The notes beneath the pieces were generated by a model. The model was given only the letters and a program-made list of their open reading frames with translations. It was not told where the DNA came from and did no database searches. Made by a program: the position numbers and the translations under genes. Shown in pieces: positions 27,016 through 36,371 of a DNA stretch of 64,000 nt. The stretch covers positions 372,001 through 436,000 of the forward strand of contig CAZWBA010000001.1 in the NCBI GenBank assembly GCA_964631955.1, written 5' to 3'. The stretch's first letter is position 1, and every line of letters begins with the position of its first letter. The stretch is from CAMLJR01 sp964631955. Its GTDB lineage: Bacteria; Pseudomonadota; Gammaproteobacteria; Pseudomonadales; CAMLJR01.

Positions 27016-27663
27016 TTATATTTGCGGCCCGTTACGCTGCACCATGTTGAAGACGTAAGCATAGAGCAGGACGCGTTTATTTTCGTCGAGCTGCGTAAAC
27101 TCCACGCCGCAGGTTTCGCCGCCATCGCCGGATGCACGCGTGCGAATAATGCCCGTCAACATCACATCGCGAACGATATCGTCGAGCGTCATGTACATGT
27201 GAATGCCCAGCTCATCGCCGATTTCACCGAGCGCTGTCTGCGATGAAAGCTTTAAACCGCGCACGCTGATATCAGCGATTTGCGCAGGCTGCATTTCCAG
27301 ATGATCCTCATCGCTGAAATTTGCCACCTGCGCGGAAACATCGACGCTCACGCGCACGGCGGAACGCACATTGCGCAGGTTGACGGTTCGTGGATATTGC
27401 AGAAAAACATGCGGAAATGGCGCGGTTCCGATTCCTTCGATCTGACTGGCGAAAGTGACGATACCTGTCGGACTCGTCATTGAAATGACCACCTTCGCAC
27501 CGATGTGCAAATCCGCACCGAATTGCGCTGCCGCAACAATCGCGCGGGATATATCGCTGCCAATGTACCTGCCCTGTACCGTTGACTGCCTGGAGCCACT
27601 CCCGGGTAACGCGATGCGCATCGCTGCGCCCGGAAGCAATTTCAGTTCGGCAAATTGAGTCAC
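27016..27663 (-). CDS. PilZ-domain protein, YcgR-like (first of a tandem pair)
   Basis: 215-residue paralogue of the next gene. N-terminal beta-rich YcgR-N-like half with TGIVTFASQIEGIG (the partner has the nearly identical TGIVTFASTILQV), then a PilZ half with RSAVR near 120 (RxxxR) and DISVRG near 149 (DxSxxG), the known c-di-GMP contacts. Both the MTQFAELKL start and the order are shared with the partner, suggesting duplication followed by strong divergence. The two probably share a transcript reading leftward from about 27700. Confidence 0.8.
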   Translation of the reverse strand: MTQFAELKLLPGAAMRIALPGSGSRQSTVQGRYIGSDISRAIVAAAQFGADLHIGAKVVISMTSPTGIVTFASQIEGIGTAPFPHVFLQYPRTVNLRNVRSAVRVSVDVSAQVANFSDEDHLEMQPAQIADISVRGLKLSSQTALGEIGDELGIHMYMTLDDIVRDVMLTGIIRTRASGDGGETCGVEFTQLDENKRVLLYAYVFNMVQRNGPQI

Positions 27664-27775
27664 GATAAACTCTCTTTAAACTATTGTTATATTAGGCTTC
27701 GCAAGTGTAGCAAAATCGATCCGGAACACCGGCGTAACGTCATTCCCACGCGCCACTCACTCAGCGGTATCGCTC

Positions 27776-28105
27776 ATGAAAACCTTCCGAAACATATCTC
27801 CACAGGACGCACAGACCCTGCTGATGGAACCGCTGACCCAGCTCATCGATATCCGCGATGAGTTCGCTTTCCGCGAAGGTCATATCGACAACGCGCAGCG
27901 AATCGACAACGACAATGTCGACAGTTTTATTGCCACCGCGAACAGAAGCGCGCCACTCATTGTCTGCTGCTACCACGGCATCAGCAGTCAAAGCGTTGCG
28001 CAATTCTTTATCGAACAGGGATTTGGTGAGGTCTACAGCCTGAGCGGCGGCTTTGAGGAATGGAAAACCTCGTTTCCATATATACGTGATGCGAGATACA
28101 CGTGA
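27776..28105 (+). CDS. glpE: Thiosulfate sulfurtransferase GlpE (single-domain rhodanese)
   Basis: Transfers sulfane sulfur from thiosulfate to acceptors such as cyanide or thioredoxin. 109 residues, the same size as E. coli GlpE (108). The active-site loop CYHGISSQS carries the catalytic Cys with the GlpE-type CYHG signature, and LIDIRDEFAFREGHI matches the substrate region. It has its own start with no genes close upstream on its strand. It is convergent with sppA, 18 bases away. Confidence 0.92.
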   Translation: MKTFRNISPQDAQTLLMEPLTQLIDIRDEFAFREGHIDNAQRIDNDNVDSFIATANRSAPLIVCCYHGISSQSVAQFFIEQGFGEVYSLSGGFEEWKTSFPYIRDARYT

Positions 28106-28123
28106 TGCGGGAACAGCGCGGCG

Positions 28124-30001
28124 TTAAAGCCGCGCGCAGGTGGTGCAATAGATATACATTCCCTTCGGATCATTCAATTGCGTAAGCTTTTGCAGCTCCA
28201 TTATCAATGGCCGCAATGGCGACCAGATTGCAGTCGCACCAAACCAGTCGCGGCGCGCATGAACTCCTGACGCAAACGTCGATTTCAGATAACCCGAAGC
28301 GCCGCCTAATTTCTGCAAAAAAGCCTCGTGAAAACTGAGCGGAGGTTCGATATCGAGCACTTCGTACTGCTGCAGCTGCGCGCGTGCTGCAGCGGCTTTA
28401 ATCGCATCGTCCATGCCGCCCAGTTTATCGACCAGCCCGATTTCCTGTGCGCTTTTGCCCGACCACACCTGGCCCTGTGCAATCTTGTCGACGGCCGCGA
28501 CTTCCATTTCGCGCCCGCTCGCAACCACATTCAAAAAGCGGCGATAGCCATGATCGATATTGCTTTGAATGGCGCGCGCGGTGATCGCATCGAGCGGACG
28601 GTCTATCCGCATGGCGTCCGCCAGCGCCGTCGTACCGACACCATCGGTGTGCACGCCAAGCGCATCGAGCGATTCGTCGAGCGTTGGAAACGCGCCGAAA
28701 ATACCGATCGATCCTGTCAGCGTCGCCGGTGTCGCCCATATTTCATCGGCATTCGCGGCTATCCAGTAACCGCCCGAGGCCGCGATGCTGCCCATGGAAA
28801 CCACGAGCGGTTTTCCCGAGGCCTGCAGCGAGAGCAATTCCTGACGAATGATTTCGGATGCAAACGCACTGCCGCCTTCGCTGTCGATGCGCAACACCAC
28901 CGCCTTGATATGTTCGTCATCGCGCGCCTGACGAATCAACGCGCCCAGTGTGTCGCCGCCCACTTGCCCTGCACGCTGCACGCCATCGAGAATCATGCCG
29001 CTCGCATACAGAACGCCCACCGCATCCTGTTTATTGACCGGCAAATGCTTGTTGTTCGGAAGCCCGCTTCCGGCCAGATAATCGCGATAATCGATACCAC
29101 GAAAATCACCGTTCTCGTCAGCCCCGACCTGATCGATTAAATAACTATTGATCGCATCTCTCGTTTTCACGGCATCGACCAGCTGCCAGTCGACCGCCGC
29201 CCTGGCGGCATCACCTTCCGTGCTCGCGAACACCGTATCGATCCTATTGATGTATTCGTCGATTTTTTCCGGCGAAATGGAGCGGCGCACAGCGACCCGC
29301 TCCTTGTATTGCTGCCACAACGACTGCAGCCAGACCAGATGATTTTCCTTGACCTCGGGCGACATGTCGTCGCGCATGAATGGTTCGACCGCGGACTTGT
29401 ATGTGCCCACCCGAAAGACGTGCACGTTCACATGCAGTTTATCGAGCGCCTGCTTGAAATAATTCGTGTAAATACCGAATCCCTGCAGCAAGACCTGCCC
29501 CATCGGGTTCATGAAAATCCTGTCGGCGGAAGCAGCGAGCAAATATTGATCCTGCGTAAAGCTGTCGCCAATCGCAACGACCGATTTATTGTGTTGGCGA
29601 AAACGCTGAATAGCTGCGTTCAGCTCTTCCGCTTTGCTGATGCCGCTGTGTTCGAGAGCGTCGGTTTGCAACACCATCATCTTGATACGATCATCGCCTG
29701 CTGCAATATCGATCGCCTCGATGAGATCACTCAGCAAAGTCTCCGCGGGCTCGTCGGTACCTGCGATCAAATTCGCGAGCGGATCAACATAGCTGAGCTG
29801 ATCGACCAGCACACCCGAGGGACTCACAATCAGCGCGCCACCCGCCGGAACGGTCGGTCCTTTCTCGGCAAAAACCGCGAGCAGGATTATCGCGATGACA
29901 ACGAGCAGAAACAGATTGGTAATTAAATGACGCAGTCCATTCAGAATTTTCCAGACGAACAAGAAACTGCGTTTAAAAAAACCCGGGCGTTTAGTTTCCA
30001 T
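28124..30001 (-). CDS. sppA: Signal peptide peptidase SppA, 67K type
   Basis: Inner-membrane serine protease that digests cleaved signal peptides. The start is set at the ATG at 30001 (METKRPGFFKRS) with an AGGAAAT ribosome site, giving 625 residues (E. coli 618). The upstream extension to 30160 would overlap DUF2069. One N-terminal membrane helix (about 25-48), then two tandem SppA domains. The catalytic Lys is in GTYKSAVEPF of the first domain and the Ser is in SIAASGGYW of the second, the dyad of this family. A short palindrome (28118-28137) spans its stop codon. Confidence 0.95.
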   Translation of the reverse strand: METKRPGFFKRSFLFVWKILNGLRHLITNLFLLVVIAIILLAVFAEKGPTVPAGGALIVSPSGVLVDQLSYVDPLANLIAGTDEPAETLLSDLIEAIDIAAGDDRIKMMVLQTDALEHSGISKAEELNAAIQRFRQHNKSVVAIGDSFTQDQYLLAASADRIFMNPMGQVLLQGFGIYTNYFKQALDKLHVNVHVFRVGTYKSAVEPFMRDDMSPEVKENHLVWLQSLWQQYKERVAVRRSISPEKIDEYINRIDTVFASTEGDAARAAVDWQLVDAVKTRDAINSYLIDQVGADENGDFRGIDYRDYLAGSGLPNNKHLPVNKQDAVGVLYASGMILDGVQRAGQVGGDTLGALIRQARDDEHIKAVVLRIDSEGGSAFASEIIRQELLSLQASGKPLVVSMGSIAASGGYWIAANADEIWATPATLTGSIGIFGAFPTLDESLDALGVHTDGVGTTALADAMRIDRPLDAITARAIQSNIDHGYRRFLNVVASGREMEVAAVDKIAQGQVWSGKSAQEIGLVDKLGGMDDAIKAAAARAQLQQYEVLDIEPPLSFHEAFLQKLGGASGYLKSTFASGVHARRDWFGATAIWSPLRPLIMELQKLTQLNDPKGMYIYCTTCARL

Positions 30002-30051
30002 CGATATTTCCTGCAAATAATTTCGCGATACCAAAAACGTTGAATGAATTT

Positions 30052-30429
30052 CTACTGCGGCTCGGCACGCCTTGCGCGTGCCACATAACGCACTGACAGC
30101 ATCGCGCCGATAAACAGCGTCACCGTGAGAACGAGGTGCATCACATCGAGCCAGCGCCACCAGGGTGCGAATAGCGCTGTCACACTTTGTGCAAAATAAA
30201 GCAGCGACACAAAACTCAGCCAGGCAAAGCTATTGATGGATCCGCGCCGTACACCCGGCACGAAAATCAGGAGGGGCAGCGACAGGATCACCCAGACCAC
30301 GACATTGGGCGAGCGATCGCGGCTCGGCATGATCACCGTATCGATCGCGACCACGACCAGCAACGCAACCAGACAAACAAACGTCACCCGCCGGCTGTGC
30401 CGCGCGAGCACTGCGTAATCCGCCATCAA
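30052..30429 (-). CDS. DUF2069 membrane protein
   Basis: Small inner-membrane protein of unknown function. 125 residues with four hydrophobic helices (about 17-32, 44-58, 66-85 and 95-113) and a basic C-terminus (RARRAEPQ). It overlaps the end of arsC by four bases (ATGA). DUF2069 genes next to arsC are common in pseudomonads. It lies 50 bases upstream of sppA, which may be in the same operon. Confidence 0.85.
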   Translation of the reverse strand: MMADYAVLARHSRRVTFVCLVALLVVVAIDTVIMPSRDRSPNVVVWVILSLPLLIFVPGVRRGSINSFAWLSFVSLLYFAQSVTALFAPWWRWLDVMHLVLTVTLFIGAMLSVRYVARARRAEPQ

Positions 30430-30773
30430 TCGAGCAGCTCTAAAACATTTTCCGGTGGCCGGCCCAGTCGCGCATGTGCGCCGCGCACGACGATGGGACG
30501 CTCGATCAGTTTTGGATGCGTACTCATCGCCGCCAATAATTCTTCGTCGCCTGCATCGGCTAAATTGAGCGCCTTGTATTCATCCTCGCCTCTTCGCAGC
30601 AGATCGCGCACAGTGATATTTAATTTCGCCACCAACTCCCTGAGCTGCTGCTTCGACGGCGCCTTTTCAAGATAAAGCACAATCTCCGGCTCGATCCCGC
30701 GCTGCTGCAACAACTCCAGCGTCTGACGGGATTTACTGCAGCGCGGATTGTGATAAATCGTGAAATCACTCAT
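30426..30773 (-). CDS. arsC: Arsenate reductase (ArsC/Spx-type, glutaredoxin-dependent)
   Basis: 115-residue thioredoxin-fold reductase. The start is set at 30773 (MSDFTIYHNPRC); 27 residues upstream have no family counterpart. The catalytic Cys lies in YHNPRCSKSRQTL, and further conserved parts are LIERPIVV and GRPPENV. This chromosomal form is often next to DUF2069 and need not mean arsenic resistance, as no arsB, arsR or arsH is nearby. It overlaps DUF2069 by four bases and is divergent from a TlpA-like lipoprotein. Confidence 0.9.
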   Translation of the reverse strand: MSDFTIYHNPRCSKSRQTLELLQQRGIEPEIVLYLEKAPSKQQLRELVAKLNITVRDLLRRGEDEYKALNLADAGDEELLAAMSTHPKLIERPIVVRGAHARLGRPPENVLELLD

Positions 30774-30925
30774 GGTTTGCTTCACATATAAAGAGGCGGG
30801 CCTCATTATACACGGCACTTTTGCACCACCAAGCGCCGGCCAAAACCCGTGCATTACCCCGATGATGCTTGCGGATTGCGCATTGCTGGCACACGTTCAC
30901 CATTCACTCATGAGAGAAGATTTTC

Positions 30926-31408
30926 ATGTCGTTTTCGTCGCACAAGCGCTACGCAGTCATTTTTGCTGTCTGCTTCAGCCTGCTTTCCGGTTGCAGCAGA
31001 CCCGATTACGAAACTGCCGATGGCAGCAGCGGTCGTTTTGCCGATAGCCGTGGCAAATGGCTGCTCATCAATTACTGGGCCGAGTGGTGCAAACCCTGCA
31101 TCGAAGAAATGCCCGAACTGCATCGATTCCAGCAGGAACAGCGCAACCGCGCAGTGCTCTTCGCGGTCAATTACGATGGTGTGCAGGGCGCATCGTTACA
31201 GCAGCAGATTAAAAAAATAGGTATCGAATTGCCGGTGCTGCTGCAGGACCCGTCGGCTTTATTGAAATTTCCACGACCGGAAGCATTGCCCGCTACCTAT
31301 GTATTCGATCCCGATGGGGTATTGCGCCACACCTTGCAGGGGCCACAAACGGCAGCCGCGCTCGCCGCCCTTCTGGATGAAGCGAAAGCCGAACCCGGTA
31401 AGCCATGA
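30926..31408 (+). CDS. TlpA/ResA-family thiol-disulfide lipoprotein
   Basis: Periplasmic membrane-anchored thioredoxin-fold protein of 160 residues. Signal peptide with lipobox LSGC (Cys23), then the active site WAEWCKPCIEEMPEL, and the cis-Pro region EALPATYVFDPDG. It probably reduces periplasmic disulfides; partners are unknown. Divergent from arsC, an arrangement also found in pseudomonads. A bidirectional terminator separates it from ompA. Confidence 0.88.
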   Translation: MSFSSHKRYAVIFAVCFSLLSGCSRPDYETADGSSGRFADSRGKWLLINYWAEWCKPCIEEMPELHRFQQEQRNRAVLFAVNYDGVQGASLQQQIKKIGIELPVLLQDPSALLKFPRPEALPATYVFDPDGVLRHTLQGPQTAAALAALLDEAKAEPGKP

Positions 31409-31527
31409 AGGGTGATCCAACTGACAGCACTTCTTTCACCGGAATGTAAACCTGACCAGGACCATTAAACTCTGCGCGCTGTCACTCGCCATCGCTGCGC
31501 CCCATGAACGCCGCAAAAATCCGGTCC

Positions 31528-31561
31528 AAAAAAAATCCCCGCAGTTGCGGGGATTTTTTTT
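31528..31561. terminator. Bidirectional terminator between the TlpA-like gene and the porin gene
   Basis: Perfect palindrome: eight A residues, TCCCCGCA, GT loop, TGCGGGGA, eight T residues. It serves the plus-strand thioredoxin gene and the minus-strand porin gene. Confidence 0.92.
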
Positions 31562-31572
31562 GATGAGGCGTA

Positions 31573-32634
31573 TTACTGCTTCTTCACTGCCTCGGTGGTT
31601 TCCGCATGCATTACCGCAACCACACGACGGTTTTGCGCACGACCATCGACAGTATCGTTGCTGGCGATAGGTTTCGATTCGCCGTAGCCGACAGAGCTCA
31701 GGCGCGATCCATCGATACCGAAACGCGTTACCAGCAGATCTTTCACCGCATCGGCGCGACGTTGCGACAACTTCAGGTTATACGCATCGGAAGCCGTGCT
31801 ATCGGTATGACCACCGATTTCCGCTTTCACGCTGGCGTATTTTTTCAGGAATTTCGCCACGCGCTCGACTTCACCGACGTACTCCTCGGTGATATTCGAC
31901 TTGTCAGTCGCGAACTTGATATCGACACGGATTTCTTCCGACTTGGTCAGATGGAATTCACAGCCATCAGCATCGACTTCCAGACCGCGCGGTGTGTTCG
32001 GGCACTTGTCCTTGTCGTCGTAAACGCCGTCGCCATCGCTATCGACCGGTGCAGGCGGCGGTGCAACTACCGGAGCCGGTGCAGCGACCGGAGCGGGCTT
32101 GGCACCGCCGAACGCATAACCGAAACCGAGAGTGAACGCGCCATGCGACAGACTGTCATCCAGTTCGTGGATGTACTTGAGTTCGGGACGCAGCGAAAAA
32201 CGATCGGTGACTTTGATGCGCAAACCCAGACCGACATCGGCATGCGTCGCCTCGTCCTTGCTGGAACCGCTCGCATCGTAATCGTAACGGGAATGACCGA
32301 CACCCAGTTTGGCGTAGGGCACGACCTTGTTTTTGGTACCGGTGGGGGTGAAGTAATAAATGCCGTCAAGGGTCAGGCGATCGTAATCGACCTTGCTGCC
32401 GGGTACTTCCATATTGTCGAAAGCGCGGGTGTAATCGATTTCCGCACCGAGATGATCGGTGAACTGATATTCGCCACCGATGCCATAAATACCGCTATCG
32501 TCAACATCGAGTTCATTATCGAAGTCCTGCGCACCGACGAATGGTGTTACAAAAAACTGACCCGGATCCGCCTGGACAATTGCCGGAGTTATCAAAACGC
32601 TCGAAACTACCGTTGCTAACGCTAGTTTTTTCAT
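31573..32634 (-). CDS. OmpA/OprF-family outer-membrane porin
   Basis: Major outer-membrane structural protein, 353 residues (OprF 350). Signal peptide about 1-22, N-terminal eight-strand barrel (about 25-180), a proline/alanine hinge (APAPVVAPPPAPV), a thrombospondin type 3-like calcium loop DSDGDGVYDDKDKCPNTP with a Cys pair to ADGCEF, and a C-terminal OmpA peptidoglycan-binding domain with GHTDSTASDAYNLKLSQRR. It has a strong own promoter at 32678-32704 and a terminator at 31528-31561, so it is likely monocistronic and highly expressed. Confidence 0.93.
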   Translation of the reverse strand: MKKLALATVVSSVLITPAIVQADPGQFFVTPFVGAQDFDNELDVDDSGIYGIGGEYQFTDHLGAEIDYTRAFDNMEVPGSKVDYDRLTLDGIYYFTPTGTKNKVVPYAKLGVGHSRYDYDASGSSKDEATHADVGLGLRIKVTDRFSLRPELKYIHELDDSLSHGAFTLGFGYAFGGAKPAPVAAPAPVVAPPPAPVDSDGDGVYDDKDKCPNTPRGLEVDADGCEFHLTKSEEIRVDIKFATDKSNITEEYVGEVERVAKFLKKYASVKAEIGGHTDSTASDAYNLKLSQRRADAVKDLLVTRFGIDGSRLSSVGYGESKPIASNDTVDGRAQNRRVVAVMHAETTEAVKKQ

Positions 32635-32677
32635 TGTTGCTCTCCCAAATAGTTTTGTGCGCTTTGAAATAGCGCCG

Positions 32678-32704
32678 ATTGTAGCGCCGCCATTCTAACG
32701 TCAA
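32678..32704 (-). promoter_or_regulatory. Predicted promoter of the porin gene
   Basis: Minus strand: TTGACG (32699-32704), 15 bases, TACAAT (32678-32683). Both hexamers match 5 of 6; the spacing is a little short. About 45 bases before the start codon. Confidence 0.6.
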
Positions 32705-32743
32705 AGTTTTTATCCGCCAACAATCGACATTTCATATTTCTCC

Positions 32744-33436
32744 TCACTTCGCCATTTCCAATTCTTCGACCACGCGCCGAACGAATGGAATGGTGATGCG
32801 CTTCTGCTCGACCAGCGATTGCTTGTCGATCTGCTCAAGCAGGGCCAGCAAGGCGGGAAATGCGCGCGATTGCCGCGAGAGTATGTAAGTTATAACGTCC
32901 TCGCTCAGGCTTATGCCTCGCTCCTGCGCACGCAAACGCAGCGCCTGTGTACGCTCCCCATCATTCAGTCCGTGCAGACGAAAATCGCCGCTCATGCGCA
33001 GACGCGATTGCAGATCCGGCAGAACGCTTGCCAGCTGCGCGGAAGCGCGATCCGCACTGACCAGCCATTTCGTGCCCGTCTGCATGCAGCGATTGAAGAG
33101 ATGAAACAGCTGTTCGCACCAGATCACATCGTCGATGACCGTGTGGATGTCATCGAGACAAACCCCCTGCGCACTCTCCAGCGCTTCGAGAACCCGTGCT
33201 GGATTCTGGTCGCGCAACTCGGCAAGCGGCAGATACAGAAAGCCGGCATCCCGACAGACCGCGTGAAGCAGATGGCTGCGTCCGCTATCGGGCGCGCCGT
33301 AAAAATAAAATGCACCCGCGCCGTGCCGCAGCCATTCGCGCAGCGCATGGAGCAGCGGTGCATTGGCAGCGCTGACAAAAAAATTGGCGAAGCTTGCATC
33401 GGTGCGCGAGCGAAATAACAGCAGCTGCTCATGCAT
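32744..33436 (-). CDS. hda: DnaA regulatory inactivator Hda
   Basis: AAA+ protein that with the sliding clamp stimulates ATP hydrolysis on DnaA after initiation. 230 residues. The N-terminal clamp-binding motif QLLLF (residues 4-8) is present. A DnaA-like Walker A region reads GAPDSGRSHLLHAV, the Walker B-like part VCLDDIHTV. The gene order DUF2066-hda matches pseudomonads. It starts 17 bases downstream of DUF2066. Confidence 0.93.
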   Translation of the reverse strand: MHEQLLLFRSRTDASFANFFVSAANAPLLHALREWLRHGAGAFYFYGAPDSGRSHLLHAVCRDAGFLYLPLAELRDQNPARVLEALESAQGVCLDDIHTVIDDVIWCEQLFHLFNRCMQTGTKWLVSADRASAQLASVLPDLQSRLRMSGDFRLHGLNDGERTQALRLRAQERGISLSEDVITYILSRQSRAFPALLALLEQIDKQSLVEQKRITIPFVRRVVEELEMAK

Positions 33437-33452
33437 ATCGGTTGTACCCGGT

Positions 33453-34505
33453 TCAGTGAGACGCAGCCCAGCGATAATTCAGCGCGGAGGGCAGCCGGAC
33501 ATTCACGACGCCTTCCAGCGGTGCGAGCCGACTTTCGAGCGCCAGCTGGCGCGTTACCTGATCCGCATCGCCGGCAGTCTTCAATTGAAGAAAGATTTCG
33601 TCGCCGCTGATCAATACGGGCTGCACGTTTCTGATGACCTCAAGGCGACGCAGATAACTCAGCAACGACATGTAATCGCCGAAACTCACCACCCCCGTCA
33701 CGCGCATTACGAGCCCTTCATTACTGCTGTTCGCGGCAATCGCGTACTGCGCAGAAAAATTATCGACGATGCGATCGATTGCATTAGCCGCGCAGATCGA
33801 TAACGCACTCCCGGCAGCCTCTGCCTCGAACACCTGCGCCCCGAGATTCAGCGACCAGCGCGAATCACAATTGCCGCCTGCCGTCAGCGTTATGAACGCG
33901 AGCATGAGTCCATCGCTGCGCTCCTGAATGGCTGCTCTCACTTTCGCGCCATCCAGCCGCACCACATCGTCGACATTCAGCCCGCTCGCATTGCGGGGCA
34001 AATGCAGTACGAGACCACGGCGACGCCATTGCTCGCGCAACACATTCGCGTAGGCGGAACTGTCGTCGATCACGGCGCGCACGCCCTTGTCGTCGACGAC
34101 CAGAACTGTCAATACAGCCGGGCGATTTCCTCCCCACACCGGCAAGCCGGCCTTGCGCAACTCTGCATCGACCGGCGAGGCAGCGAAACGCAATTGCGCG
34201 AGCCAGGGGGTATCGCCGCCGCCATTGCGTTCGTAACGATATTGTTCGAGAAAATGCATTGCGTTGCCGAACGCTGCGGCCAGTGCCGGCTCGCTGGCGG
34301 CGCTGCTGCGACCGGAGATTCTCACCGCAAGCTCGCGCATGCCGGCCGCTGCGGCACGCCGTAATTCATTCGGGCTCTGCTCGGCCACGGGCACGCTGAT
34401 CGCGTAGAGATCGGGCACCGGCTCGGCGCTCGCCAGTCCGGCGGTAATGAATAACATCGCGAACACCACATCGCGCAATCGATTACCGCCCAGCCAGTTC
34501 GTCAT
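33453..34505 (-). CDS. DUF2066 exported protein
   Basis: Conserved protein of unknown function, 350 residues. N-terminal signal peptide (about 1-28, ending SAEP), then PVPDLYAISVPVAEQS, the typical DUF2066 opening. Cytosolic domains are not seen; it is probably periplasmic. It sits upstream of hda and is divergent from purM, the same context as in Pseudomonas. Confidence 0.85.
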   Translation of the reverse strand: MTNWLGGNRLRDVVFAMLFITAGLASAEPVPDLYAISVPVAEQSPNELRRAAAAGMRELAVRISGRSSAASEPALAAAFGNAMHFLEQYRYERNGGGDTPWLAQLRFAASPVDAELRKAGLPVWGGNRPAVLTVLVVDDKGVRAVIDDSSAYANVLREQWRRRGLVLHLPRNASGLNVDDVVRLDGAKVRAAIQERSDGLMLAFITLTAGGNCDSRWSLNLGAQVFEAEAAGSALSICAANAIDRIVDNFSAQYAIAANSSNEGLVMRVTGVVSFGDYMSLLSYLRRLEVIRNVQPVLISGDEIFLQLKTAGDADQVTRQLALESRLAPLEGVVNVRLPSALNYRWAASH

Positions 34506-34555
34506 CCGTCGTTTCCATGGTCATAAATAAGCACCGCGGCATTGTACCAGCAGAG

Positions 34556-34584
34556 CTGATAAGGGCGGTCCGAGTCTGTACAAT
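34556..34584 (+). promoter_or_regulatory. Predicted promoter of purM
   Basis: CTGATA (34556-34561), 17 bases, TACAAT (34579-34584), about 35 bases before the purM start. Confidence 0.5.
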
Positions 34585-34619
34585 GGCGCTCCCCGTAATT
34601 CCGCCCGGAACCCACCGCA

Positions 34620-35690
34620 ATGACCGACAGCAAATCGCCCTCTCTCTCATATAAAGACGCCGGTGTCGACATCGACGCGGGCGACGCGCTGGTCGAGCGT
34701 ATCAAGGGCGTGGCCAAACGCACGCGGCGCCCCGAGGTGCTCGGCGGTCTCGGCGGTTTTGGCGCCTTGTGCGAATTGCCGAAAGGTTATCGCGAGCCCG
34801 TGCTCGTCTCCGGTACCGATGGCGTCGGCACCAAATTGCGCCTGGCGATGCAGCTCGGCATTCACAACACCATCGGTATCGATCTCGTCGCGATGTGCGT
34901 GAACGATCTCGTCGTCGCCGGCGCGGAACCTCTGTTCTTTCTCGATTACTACGCCACCGGCAAACTCGATGTCGATATCGCCGAACAGGTCATCACCGGC
35001 ATCGGCCAGGGTTGCGAACTCGCAGGCTGCGCACTGGTCGGCGGTGAAACTGCGGAAATGCCCGGCATGTATGAAGGCGACGATTACGATCTGGCGGGAT
35101 TTTCGGTCGGCGTCGTCGAAAAATCCGAAATCATCGATGGCAGCAAAGTCAGCGTCGGCGATGTCATGATCGGCCTGCCTTCATCGGGGCCGCATTCGAA
35201 CGGTTATTCGCTGATTCGCAAAACTCTCGAAGTGAGCAAGGCCGACCTGCAGCAAACGCTTTCCGATCCGGCGCTCGGCGATAAGACGCTCGCGCAGGCA
35301 CTGATGGCGCCGACGCGCATTTACGTCAAACAACTACTCGCACTCTTCAAAGTCTGCACCGTGAATTCGCTCTGTCATATCACCGGCGGCGGCTTCCTCG
35401 AAAACCTGCCACGCGTGCTGCCCGATCATTGCAAAGCCGTGCTCGATTTGAATTCGTATCGCCGCCCCGCCGTATTCGACTGGCTGCAAAAAAATGGCGG
35501 CATCGATGCGAAGGAGATGTATCGCGTATTCAACTGCGGTGTCGGCATGGTGATTTGCGTGAAAGCCGCCAGTCAGGAACTCGCACTGCAGACATTGCGC
35601 GCGCAGGGCGAATCGCCCTTCGTGCTCGGCCGTATCGAATCACTCACCGACGGCGACGAGCAAGTGCAACTGCAGGGTCTGCGCGCCTGA
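34620..35690 (+). CDS. purM: Phosphoribosylformylglycinamidine cyclo-ligase
   Basis: AIR synthetase, fifth step of purine synthesis, ATP-dependent. 356 residues. Conserved SYKDAGVDIDAGD at the N-terminus, GTDGVGTKLRLA, GGETAEMPGMY and the C-terminal VFNCGVGMV region are intact. Followed after 15 bases by purN, so the two are cotranscribed. Confidence 0.97.
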   Translation: MTDSKSPSLSYKDAGVDIDAGDALVERIKGVAKRTRRPEVLGGLGGFGALCELPKGYREPVLVSGTDGVGTKLRLAMQLGIHNTIGIDLVAMCVNDLVVAGAEPLFFLDYYATGKLDVDIAEQVITGIGQGCELAGCALVGGETAEMPGMYEGDDYDLAGFSVGVVEKSEIIDGSKVSVGDVMIGLPSSGPHSNGYSLIRKTLEVSKADLQQTLSDPALGDKTLAQALMAPTRIYVKQLLALFKVCTVNSLCHITGGGFLENLPRVLPDHCKAVLDLNSYRRPAVFDWLQKNGGIDAKEMYRVFNCGVGMVICVKAASQELALQTLRAQGESPFVLGRIESLTDGDEQVQLQGLRA

Positions 35691-35705
35691 GCTGCGCCAA
35701 GCACA

Positions 35706-36371
35706 ATGCCTACCCCAATGACGACTGAACCGTGCCGCCTGGTTATTCTGATTTCCGGTAGCGGCTCCAATCTGCAGGCATTCATCGATGCGGTGGCGCG
35801 CAACGAATTGCGCGCGCACATCGTCGCCGTCATCAGCAATAAAGCCGATGCCGGCGGATTGCAGCGCGCCGCAAAAGCGAATATCCCCGCCGACGTCATC
35901 GATCACAAACAATTCGGCAGCCGCGAAGCCTTCGACGCAGAACTGCGCGCGCGCGTCGAAAGCTATCGACCCGACCTCGTCGTGCTCGCCGGCTTCATGC
36001 GCATTCTCACGCCGGTTTTTTTGCGTCCCTTTCACGGTAAGTTAATCAATATTCATCCATCATTGCTGCCGAAATACCCGGGATTGCACACGCATCAGCG
36101 CGCGCTCGATGCGAAAGACATGCAAGCGGGCGCTACCGTACACTTCGTCACCGAGGAACTCGATGGCGGGCCGGCGATCATACAGGCGAGCGTGCCCATC
36201 CTTCCGGGCGACGAAGCGGCGACCCTTGCCGCACGCGTGCTTGTTCAGGAACATCGTATTTATCCGCTCGCTGCACAGTGGTTTGCCGAAGGGCGCCTGC
36301 AACTGCAGGACAACCGTGCGCGTCTCGACGGCACCGCGCTGCCGCCGACCGGATTTATTTTTTCGGGATAG
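35706..36371 (+). CDS. purN: Phosphoribosylglycinamide formyltransferase
   Basis: Formyl-THF-dependent GAR transformylase, third step of purine synthesis. 221 residues. GSGSNLQAFID (phosphate loop), AGFMRILTP, the active-site HPSLLPKYPGLHTHQRAL and the catalytic Asp in TEELDGGPAI are clear. A Met at residue 5 (35718) is an alternative start. The last codons are part of a short repeat, TTTTTCGGGATAGC. Confidence 0.96.
   Translation: MPTPMTTEPCRLVILISGSGSNLQAFIDAVARNELRAHIVAVISNKADAGGLQRAAKANIPADVIDHKQFGSREAFDAELRARVESYRPDLVVLAGFMRILTPVFLRPFHGKLINIHPSLLPKYPGLHTHQRALDAKDMQAGATVHFVTEELDGGPAIIQASVPILPGDEAATLAARVLVQEHRIYPLAAQWFAEGRLQLQDNRARLDGTALPPTGFIFSG

Noticed and set aside
31606..32619. A 337-codon plus-strand open frame opposite the porin gene
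   Set aside because: Antisense shadow of the OmpA/OprF gene; its composition follows complementary codons.
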